From assembly GCA_016712045.1 (NCBI GenBank), contig JADJRV010000004.1, positions 1-64,000 on the forward strand: DNA of 64,000 bases. The letters run 5' to 3'. The notes under the pieces were generated by a model. The model was given only the letters and a program-made list of their open reading frames with translations, made no database searches and had not been told where the DNA came from. The translations under genes and the position numbers were made by a program. This document shows positions 1-6,680 of this stretch, piece after piece; the first letter of the stretch is position 1; every line of letters begins with the position of its first letter. This stretch comes from Chloracidobacterium sp. (GTDB lineage Bacteria > Acidobacteriota > Blastocatellia > Pyrinomonadales > Pyrinomonadaceae).

Positions 1-420
1 TTTATCTTTCTTAAATTCTTTCACTAATTCCGCATCCAGCTCTTTCGGCGCGTTTTCATATGCGTAAACCATTGCCCGGCTCTCATTCTTTTTCTCATAC
101 GCCGCCAGCCCCGCCGGGTACATTAGCCCTTTTTCCATCAGCACCGCGACCTTATCAATATTGATCTTGCTCCAAATACTCGTCGCCCGCCGCGGTGTAA
201 ATCGTATCGTGTACGAATCATCATCGACCCGCTTTCGCACCCCATCGATCCACCCAAAACAAAGCGCCTGATCCACCGATTCCGACCACGACATCGAAGC
301 CTTGCCGCTCCCAACTTTCCAAAACCCAACAAGCAACTCCTTCTCAAGCGCATGATTTTCCTCCAGCCAATCCCGAAAATCATCCTGCGTTTTGAAGAAT
401 TGTGGCTGTGTCATAGCCAT
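1..420 (-). CDS. YdeI/OmpD-associated family protein (partial)
   Basis: The minus-strand frame is open from an ATG at 420 to the window edge, giving 140 codons without a stop, so the C-terminus lies outside. The visible part has the family core: a tryptophan-glutamate-glutamate N-terminal helix, the segment LCFGWIDGVRKRVDD, and then YTIRFTPRRATSIWSKIN. Family members are small soluble proteins of about 190 residues whose role is not well settled (some are called bacteriocin-protection proteins). A second in-frame ATG at 414 is possible. It lies just downstream of dnaN and its terminator, in the same direction. Confidence 0.8.
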   Translation of the reverse strand, partial: MAMTQPQFFKTQDDFRDWLEENHALEKELLVGFWKVGSGKASMSWSESVDQALCFGWIDGVRKRVDDDSYTIRFTPRRATSIWSKINIDKVAVLMEKGLMYPAGLAAYEKKNESRAMVYAYENAPKELDAELVKEFKKDK

Positions 421-432
421 ATTCTACAAGAA

Positions 433-458
433 AAGAGCGTCCTATCGGGGACGCTCTT
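433..458 (-). terminator. Intrinsic terminator after dnaN
   Basis: A perfect 10-bp inverted repeat (433-442 with 449-458) encloses a 6-base loop. Read on the minus strand it is followed by a T-rich tract at 427-434. It sits about 30 bases past the dnaN stop codon and just before the start of the ydeI-like gene. Confidence 0.75.
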
Positions 459-489
459 AGCCGTATTTATTAGAAGTCCTCTTTCAACG

Positions 490-1686
490 TCATATCCGCA
501 GCGGCATGACGATGTATTTGTAGTCGTACGTCGTTTCGCCGGCGATGGACATTTGGGTTTGGGCGTTGGCGTCTTTGAAATCAAATGCGATGCGTGTGCG
601 AGCCTCTTTGGCGGTAGCTGTGCCCGCGGCTGACCCGGTGCCGTCCGACGAACTGCCGTCTGCCGCTGCCGACTCGCTGCCCGCAAACTCGCCGGCACCG
701 ACGTTGTTGAGAAATTCGATCAGATATTGCCAGTTGAAACCGAGCTGGATCTCTTCGCCGGTGTAATCGGCCTGGACGACCTCGCTGCCGTCGCCTTCTT
801 CGGTAGATTGGGCGATGACCTCGATCTCGCCCTCGCGGATGGTGAGCCGGATCGAGCGGTTGCGTTCGTCGGCGATCAGCGACATGCGGCGGACGGCGGA
901 GCGCATTTCCTCAAGGTCAAAGACGGCCGATTTGTCGTTGTCCTTAGGCATGACCATTTCGTAATTAGGGAAATTGCCCGAGAGCTTGCGGGTGATCAGC
1001 AGACGGCCCTCGACCTCAAAATAGATGTGATTTGGGTCCTCGCCAAACGAAACCTCGCCCTCGCCGCGTGATATTTTTACCAGCTCGAGCAAAGCTTTTT
1101 TCGGGATGAGCGTATCCATCACGGCTTCCTTATCGTCGATCGCACGCTCGACATACGCGAGCCGGTGGCCGTCGGTCGTGACCATCTTGGCCGAGCCGTC
1201 GCCGATGATAAATTTTGCACCCGACAGCGTAAACCGCGACTGCTCGTTGGTAATGGCAAACGCGGTGTTGCGGATCATGTAGTTGAACGTGTCGGCCGAG
1301 AGTTTGAGCGGCGTGCTCTTGAAATTTGGTATCTCGGGAAACTGTTCGCGGTTGACACCGGCGAGACGAAAATTGGCACGGCCCGCTTTCATCGTCACCC
1401 ATTCGTTATCCTCTTTTTTGAAATGAGCGTCACCCGGCTCCAGAGCACGGGCGATGTCAAACAGCTTGCGTGCCTGTACGCAGATCGACCCCGGCGTGAT
1501 GATCTCAGCCACGGCATCGCAGCGGATCGTCACATCCAGATCGGTGCCGACGATGCGGATCTCGTTTTCGCCGATCGATTCGATCAGGATGTTGGACAGC
1601 ACCGGGATGGTCGTCTTACGTTCGACGACGCCCTGGATAAATCCTAACTCTTCTTTCAATACGCTCTGCTTGATCTTGAATTCCAT
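490..1686 (-). CDS. dnaN: DNA polymerase III subunit beta (sliding clamp)
   Basis: The 398-residue product is the ring-shaped clamp that tethers DNA polymerase III to DNA. The N-terminus has the usual form (MEFKIKQSVLKEELGFIQG, then TTIPVLSNILIE), and the end YKYIVMPLRI matches the conserved C-terminus that helps form the partner-binding pocket. The protein is about 25-30 residues longer than most. The excess is an Ala/Ser/Gly/Thr-rich segment at about residues 337-362 (about 601-678), within the third clamp domain. It follows dnaA on the same strand, separated by about 490 bases that hold the DnaA boxes. The ATG at 1686 has an AGGAG-like site a few bases upstream. Confidence 0.97.
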   Translation of the reverse strand: MEFKIKQSVLKEELGFIQGVVERKTTIPVLSNILIESIGENEIRIVGTDLDVTIRCDAVAEIITPGSICVQARKLFDIARALEPGDAHFKKEDNEWVTMKAGRANFRLAGVNREQFPEIPNFKSTPLKLSADTFNYMIRNTAFAITNEQSRFTLSGAKFIIGDGSAKMVTTDGHRLAYVERAIDDKEAVMDTLIPKKALLELVKISRGEGEVSFGEDPNHIYFEVEGRLLITRKLSGNFPNYEMVMPKDNDKSAVFDLEEMRSAVRRMSLIADERNRSIRLTIREGEIEVIAQSTEEGDGSEVVQADYTGEEIQLGFNWQYLIEFLNNVGAGEFAGSESAAADGSSSDGTGSAAGTATAKEARTRIAFDFKDANAQTQMSIAGETTYDYKYIVMPLRI

Positions 1687-2177
1687 AATTAACTCCTAAT
1701 TGGTTCTTGCCCACGAAAAACACGAAACATACGAAAAAGATATTTCTGTAACGATGTGTTTCATGTGTGACATGATTTCTCAAATATTATACACCGCTCG
1801 ATTGTCCGCTTTCAATCTTTTTTCCGCAAATCCTGTCGCCTGCCTTTTCTGTTACTAAATAAGATCTCAAATCTATTAAGAAATAGTATTAGTAATAGAG
1901 CCTGTGTAAATGTGTAAAAGCGGCCTAACCCTTTATTAAATAAGGCGTTTTTCCTTCCACAACGGCCTGTGGATAACTTGTGGAAAAACTAGCAGCCTGT
2001 GGGTAACTTCTGATTACCCGAGTTATCCACCGATGTCCACAGCCCGCTTTTGGCCGCCCTTGCGGAAATGTGGAAAACATTTATTCAAATAGCTAAAAAC
2101 AAACCACTTACACCGACGATAACTCTTTGTTATGTGTGGAAAAGTTTTACCGCATTTCCACGCTCAAACAGTTTTAA
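1687..2177. other. Candidate chromosomal origin (oriC) between dnaA and dnaN
   Basis: This 491-base gene-free region holds a cluster of DnaA boxes: an exact TTATCCACA on the minus strand (1968-1976), one-mismatch boxes at 1979-1987, 1998-2006 and 2023-2031, and TTTTCCACA-type boxes at 2069-2077 and 2135-2143 (both minus strand). A weaker match lies at 2033-2041. Beside the cluster, 1849-1905 is strongly AT-rich with repeated TAG/TTAG-like triplets, as expected for an unwinding element. The start of the gap (about 1711-1739) carries a CACGAAAA-type short repeat. Origin function is inferred from box density and position next to dnaA. Confidence 0.7.
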
Positions 2178-3583
2178 TTAGTTGCAAATACTATCGATTA
2201 GCTCTTCGACGTCCCTGTGGAAATTACGGTCGTCCTTACAGAGCGTTTCGATCTTGTCCACCGAGTGCATCACGGTCGTGTGATGCTTGCCGCCAAACTC
2301 GCGGCCGATCTCAGGAAAGCTGTGCCGGGTCAACTGTTTGCACAGATACATCGCTATCTGACGCGGCAGAGCGATCGCACGCGAGTTGCTCTTGGCCTTC
2401 ATCTCCTCGACCGTCAGATCGTAGTGAGCGGCCACTCCGCGGGCAATACGGTCCATCGTGACGCCGGCGGGACGCGAACTGTCGAGGATATTTTTCATCG
2501 CCTCTTGGGCCAGCACCTTAGATATAGGCACGCCTTTGAGCGACGCGATGGCAACCAAACGGACGAGCGAACCCTCAAGCTCGCGGACGTTGCTCTTGAC
2601 CTTGCCGGCGATGTAATGGGCGATGTCGTTGTCCAGCTCAAACCCGTCCATGTCGGCTTTGCGTTTGAGGATCGCGACCTTGGTCTCAAGATCGGGCGGC
2701 TCGAGATCGGCGATCAGCCCCCATTCAAATCTCGAATGCAAACGCTCCTCGAGCGTCGGTATCTCTCGCGGCGGGCAATCGCTGGTGACGATGATCTGCT
2801 TTTGACCGTTGTGTAGCGTGTTAAAGGTATGGAAAAACTCCTCTTGCGTACGCTCTTTGCCGGCCATGAACTGAACGTCGTCCATCAGCAGCACATCGAT
2901 CGAACGGTATTTGTCGCGAAACGCAGGCGTTTTATTAAAACGAATGGCGTTGATCAGCTCGTTCATGAATCGCTCGCTCGTAATATATGAGACGCGCATG
3001 TGCGGCGAACGCAGCTTGATCGAGTGGCCGATAGCGTGCATCAGATGGGTCTTGCCCAAACCAACGCCGCCGTAGATAAAGAGCGGGTTGTACGTCGTGC
3101 CCGGCGACTCAGCGGTTGCCTTGGCCGCGGCGTGGGCAAACTGGTTGCAGGAGCCCACGACAAATTTTTCGAACGTATATTTTGGATTGAGCGAATCGCC
3201 CGCCGGCTCGATATCTATAAAGCTCGCCCGGTCGCTGTTGAGCGGAGCGGACGCCGGGCCGTTCTTGGTCAGGAACACAAATCCGGCTCGGGCGACGATT
3301 CCGGGCCAAATTGCGGAGCGTGATCTTCGTCGATCAGCCAGCTCACTTTGTAGTTAGACATCCCGATCTCGGCGAGGGTTTGTTCGAGCAGCTCGCTGTA
3401 ATACAGACTCACCCAATCCTTGGTCACCTGTCCTGCACGGAGCTGGAGGGCGGTGCGTTTTTCGTCAACGCCGTCAAACTGTATCGGGCGAAACCAGGTG
3501 TTAAAAACGTCATCATTTAGCCGCGTTTTTATGTGGCTAAGGGCGTCTTCCCAGGCGGTTGTTTTTTGTGAGATCGGTTTCAA
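2178..3583 (-). CDS. dnaA: Chromosomal replication initiator DnaA (frame broken in domain II)
   Basis: DnaA binds DnaA boxes and opens oriC. Domain I is encoded upstream (TTAWEDALSHIKTRLNDDVF and the following residues). The AAA+ domain and the DNA-binding domain are encoded in a different frame from about 3278: Walker A GGVGLGKTH, Walker B VLLMDDVQF, and the signature REFGGKHHTTVMHSV. The frames join near 3270-3300 in the poorly conserved linker, and one missing base would restore a single protein. The GTG at 3278 has no ribosome-binding site, so two separate genes are unlikely. The start is uncertain: I chose the TTG at 3583, just before domain I, but the frame is open to a GTG at 3772. Confidence 0.93.
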
Positions 3584-4016
3584 AATAATCTGTTTACGGC
3601 GGGCATATTTTATGCTCGCTTTGCGTGTAATATTGCTGGTTCCGTTCAGGGCTCTCGACGGGCCTGGCCCGGCCGATAAAGTCGTTATTTTCTCTAGCTT
3701 TATGGCCGTATAATGTTTCGCGGCCGACGAGATATTCACAGCCTTTTCCACAAAGGATAGGCGGAAACGCACAAAACCTAAAGTAGCGCATTAAGCCGTT
3801 TACTTTCAACAGGTTACAGATGCCCATTTACTGGAAACGGGATACAGACTAACACGAAAAATACCCATTCGCAAACCATTATCCACAGCTTTTTTTCGGC
3901 GCGTTTAACACGAATTTAACTTCCTTTTCTGACAACAGTTCAGCCATTTTTTTGAATGTGATAGACTAAGAAAAATTACAATTTTCCGACAAAAAATAGG
4001 TCAAAATCAGTAAAAA
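3584..4016. promoter_or_regulatory. Region upstream of dnaA with DnaA boxes
   Basis: This 433-base stretch between the dnaA start and nuiA has no convincing gene. It holds an exact TTATCCACA at 3879-3887 and a TTTTCCACA at 3744-3752, which suggests DnaA autoregulation. The part from 3900 to 4016 is AT-rich and probably carries the nuiA promoter. If dnaA starts further upstream (GTG at 3772), the 3744 box would be coding. Confidence 0.45.
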
Positions 4017-4442
4017 ATGCAAGATTTTTTTCAAGAAAATAACAATATTTCTACCGAGCTGTCCGCGACGCTCGCAACCGCCTGCGAAGGGCTGATTTAT
4101 GTCAGCGAAACTGACGCGGATGTGACCCCATTTTTTGGATCTTCAGCGGAGACTGTAACTGGAGAGACCATCTTACAGCAGGCGAACCTGCCGGGCGATT
4201 CGCCGATTTCCGAACTCTCACTTGATGCATTTTTTGGCCGTCTGACACAGATCATGGACTGGTATGGTGAAACGGAAAAGCTACGCGCAAAAAAATTCTC
4301 CGAGCTGCACAAGCTGCTCGGAGAAAATCTAAGTGATCCAAAAGTGTTCCGCGTTGGCCGTGTCCAGATAGGCATCTTTGCGGTTGGGATCGACCGCGAA
4401 GGGCGTCTCGCCGGCGTCACGACCAAAGCCGTAGAGACATGA
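4017..4442 (+). CDS. nuiA: Nuclease A inhibitor family protein (NuiA-like)
   Basis: This 141-residue acidic, soluble protein matches the cyanobacterial NuiA inhibitor of the sugar-nonspecific nuclease NucA. Points of agreement are LIYVSETDAD near residue 26, DAFFGRL followed by DWYG in the middle, and the C-terminus GRLAGVTTKAVET, which closely resembles the end of NuiA that inserts into the nuclease. NuiA binds the nuclease one-to-one and blocks its magnesium site. No nuclease gene is visible nearby, so the partner is encoded elsewhere or the protein has another target. The gene converges with the head-GIN gene with no gap between stop codons. Confidence 0.8.
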   Translation: MQDFFQENNNISTELSATLATACEGLIYVSETDADVTPFFGSSAETVTGETILQQANLPGDSPISELSLDAFFGRLTQIMDWYGETEKLRAKKFSELHKLLGENLSDPKVFRVGRVQIGIFAVGIDREGRLAGVTTKAVET

Positions 4443-5144
4443 TTATTTCGGCGAGACCTTGCTCGCTCCGCTCGTGTCCTTGATGATGTTGGTCGGCGAG
4501 CCTCCGTAGATGATGCGGCTTGCGCCGGAGGCATCCGCCCTCAACTCACCGCTTACATTGACCGTCACATTGCACGCCCCACTCGCTTCAATATTGGCGT
4601 TCCCGGCGGTGAGGGTCTCGGCATCGATCTTGGTAGCTCCGCTGACGTCGACCGTCAATTTTGCCGTTTCGCCGGTGAGCTTGATCTTTGACGCACCGGA
4701 CGAATCGATCGTCAGATCCGAGTTCTTGAGGTCGTTCAAGGTAACATTTGCTACGCCCGAAACTTCGAGTTTATCGATATTTGGAGCACCGATGATGATG
4801 CGGATCTTGCTCTTTGGCGATATGCGGCGTTCGCTCTCGATCTTGAGAATGCCATCGTTGACCTCGGTTTGAATGAGCGGCAGCAGGTTGTCGTCGGCCT
4901 CGATCCGCACGCTGTATTCTTTCTGCGCGGTGATCTCGACCTGATAGACGCCGCCGACATCTATGCCGTGAAAGCCGCTGATGCTGCGGTCCTCGGCGGA
5001 CATGTTGCCGGAGCCTTTGACGCCCTTAAAATTAAGCGAAAAGTTAAAAAAATTGCCGGTCGCACGACCAAATGAGAACATGTTTGAAACGACAAGCCCG
5101 ATGACGAGTGCCGCGACAAAGATCAAAATACCTATCTTTTTCAT
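4443..5144 (-). CDS. Head GIN domain protein (DUF2807), membrane-anchored
   Basis: The 233-residue product starts with MKKIGILIFVAALVIGLVVS, a signal anchor, followed by an extracytoplasmic beta-helical domain. Repeated short strands containing Val/Ser-Gly-Ala motifs (VSGVANVTLND, SSGASKIKL, VSGATKID, ASGACNVTV, ASGASRIIYGG, TSGASKV) are the hallmark of the DUF2807/head-GIN family of putative autotransporter-like or adhesin-like proteins. The start at 5144 is chosen because GGAGG lies 7 bases upstream; the frame stays open to 5264 without a better start. A cluster of GGACCA repeats lies about 90-140 bases upstream. The biochemical role of the family is unknown. Confidence 0.8.
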   Translation of the reverse strand: MKKIGILIFVAALVIGLVVSNMFSFGRATGNFFNFSLNFKGVKGSGNMSAEDRSISGFHGIDVGGVYQVEITAQKEYSVRIEADDNLLPLIQTEVNDGILKIESERRISPKSKIRIIIGAPNIDKLEVSGVANVTLNDLKNSDLTIDSSGASKIKLTGETAKLTVDVSGATKIDAETLTAGNANIEASGACNVTVNVSGELRADASGASRIIYGGSPTNIIKDTSGASKVSPK

Positions 5145-5227
5145 AAATCCCTCCAAAGGAAAAATCCTTTCGTAAAAAGGCAAACGAGCGCCCGCCCGCA
5201 AAAGTTCATGAAAAAATGCTGATATTT

Positions 5228-5285
5228 TGGTCCGGTCCGGACCATGTGGACCAAGGTGGACCAAAATGAACCAATGGGTGGACCA
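5228..5285. promoter_or_regulatory. GGACCA iteron cluster upstream of the head-GIN gene
   Basis: The palindrome TGGTCCGGTCCGGACCA (5228-5244) is followed by direct GGACCA copies at 5248-5253, 5258-5263 and 5280-5285, with a degenerate GAACCA at 5268-5273. Spacing of about 10-12 bases puts all copies on one helix face. This looks like a cooperative repressor or activator site controlling the gene that starts at 5144. The regulator is not identifiable in the window. Confidence 0.5.
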
Positions 5286-5290
5286 AAAAA

Positions 5291-5309
5291 AGCGGGCCGA
5301 GAGCCCGCT
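5291..5309 (-). terminator. Intrinsic terminator of the small lipoprotein gene
   Basis: A 7-bp GC-rich stem (AGCGGGC with GCCCGCT) and a 5-base loop are followed, on the minus strand, by a run of seven T. It lies about 27 bases past the stop codon of the lipoprotein gene. Confidence 0.8.
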
Positions 5310-5335
5310 TCTTAATTAGGACGAACGCTAAACGC

Positions 5336-5602
5336 CTATTTCTTAGGCGTCTCGGCCGGTTTTATGTCTTTGTTGACATTTTTGCCATCGTCTTTTTTGA
5401 CCTCAGGCGAGGCTCCGGGCTTTGCCGGTGAACCCACAGGTGACGCTGCCGGCGACGTTGCGGGCGACGCCAGAGGGCTGGCCGTCGAGACCGGTGCAGG
5501 TGTTGCGACCGGTTTGTTTTCCGGGGCCTTGGTTTCGGTGCAAGCACCTAACACGGCGACACTTGCCGCCAAAACTGTCGATAAAATTATCGATCTTCTC
5601 AT
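5336..5602 (-). CDS. Small Pro/Ala/Ser-rich lipoprotein
   Basis: This 88-residue product has a lipoprotein signal peptide ending in the lipobox VLGAC (Cys at about residue 20). A low-complexity segment of alternating Ala-Ser-Pro repeats (SPLASPATSPAASPVGSP) and a charged Lys/Asp tail follow. GGAG lies 8 bases upstream of the ATG. There is no catalytic domain, so a cell-envelope spacer or linker protein is the most that can be said. The repeats read as a stalk between the lipid anchor and the charged tail. Confidence 0.65.
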   Translation of the reverse strand: MRRSIILSTVLAASVAVLGACTETKAPENKPVATPAPVSTASPLASPATSPAASPVGSPAKPGASPEVKKDDGKNVNKDIKPAETPKK

Positions 5603-5797
5603 TGTATTTCTCCTAAGTGTTTTAATACGCGGACGAATTGCCGCCCGCTAAGTCAGACATCCACAGCCGGAATGATAAGGGGCGTCTTTCCGTAAATGAC
5701 TTGTCTTTCGGCTCGCCAAATACCGCCCAATACCAACGCTGCGCTCGTATGAACGCGCGGGCGTGAAAAACTTGCAAGAAATTTTTTTAAGATCGGG

Positions 5798-6428
5798 TTA
5801 TTTACAGAGATCGTGGCTGACGTAGGTTTTATTGCCGCTCGCATTTAGGTAATAGCATCCGCCGCGGCTGCCTTTGATGTAGGTTCGCGATCCGGAAGCG
5901 GATGAGGTTGACGGTTTTGAAACAAGCGGGGCGGCCTTAGTTTCGGTCGATGATGTTTGTGCAGCGGGTTTCGGTTCGGGGGATTATGGTCGATTGCCAG
6001 GCGACGACCTGCCATTTGCCTTTGCGTTTGATGAATGTTCCGGTGTTGAGATTGTTTGAGACGGTTTTAGTGCCGTCGGCTTTTGTCGTGTTGCCGACGA
6101 GCTTAAAGGCGACGACCGCTGCATCGCCGTATTGCTGTATGCGGATGTCCTCGGCGGTATAGACGGTCACAGGGTCGCCGGGCTTTGCCACCGGAGCTGT
6201 ACGCAGCCCTTTCATGATCTCTTCTTTATTTGTGCGAACGCCTGCCGAGCGGGTGTAGATCAGATCGTCGGCCCAAAATCGGTCGTGGGCCGCTGCGTCA
6301 TTCTTTCCCGCACCTGCTAGAAACTCATTTAACAACCGCGTCAATTCCGCTGCGTCTGGAGCGGTCTGCGCCTGCAACGAAAAAGCCGCCGCCAAAACCA
6401 GGGCAAAGATCGAAAGGTATCGTTTCAT
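5798..6428 (-). CDS. Secreted NTF2-like (DUF4440) protein with C-terminal Cys motif (frame broken)
   Basis: A cleavable signal peptide (MKRYLSIFALVLAAAFSLQA) precedes a DUF4440/NTF2-like fold of about 120 residues, including DRFWADDLIYTRSAG, GDAAVVAFKLVG and WQVVAWQSTII. The frame ends early at 5937, but another frame continues with a Pro/Ser/Thr linker and GSRGGCYYLNASGNKTYV, closing with a Cys-Lys at 5798. That motif is a recurrent C-terminal module in secreted proteins of this bacterial group. Adding one base to the G run at 5978-5982 joins the two parts, so I give the full span. Function is unknown; DUF4440 proteins include isomerase-like and binding forms. Confidence 0.7.
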
Positions 6429-6557
6429 AATTTATGCCTCGCGTTACGCATACCTTAACGCAAAATGGCCGCCGGATTCAATCAAAATAGTGTGCAAAAT
6501 CAACGAGTGGCTGTCCGCAAACCCGTGTTATACTTTCGGCAATCCAAACAAACACTT

Positions 6558-6680
6558 ATGAAACGACGCCCTGAATGCAGACGGGATTATTACGATGACA
6601 CACTGCTGTACTGTCTGGAAGATGGAACAGCTCTGCTCGAGGGCCCGAGGTCAGAACCGGGATTATGGAGATATTTATGA
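6558..6680 (+). CDS. Zinc-ribbon mini-protein upstream of the TPR gene
   Basis: This 40-residue frame begins MKRRPECRRDYYDDTLLYC and continues into a leucine/glutamate segment. It resembles the N-terminal zinc ribbon (KRCPxC...CxxDG) that caps many acidobacterial TPR and regulatory proteins, but the first cysteine is replaced by Arg, leaving only two of the expected ligands in good positions. Its stop codon overlaps the ATG of the TPR gene (6677), so translation may be coupled. It may be a remnant of a longer N-terminus. A second, shorter copy lies at 8934. Confidence 0.4.
   Translation: MKRRPECRRDYYDDTLLYCLEDGTALLEGPRSEPGLWRYL

Noticed and set aside
3269..3278. dnaA as two separate genes or a programmed frameshift
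   Set aside because: No ribosome-binding site before the second frame, no slippery site with a clear stimulator, and many similar errors elsewhere make a missing base the simpler reading.
5653..5844. 63-codon minus-strand frame
   Set aside because: Overlaps the true C-terminal coding of the NTF2-like protein in another frame and has no signal or homology.
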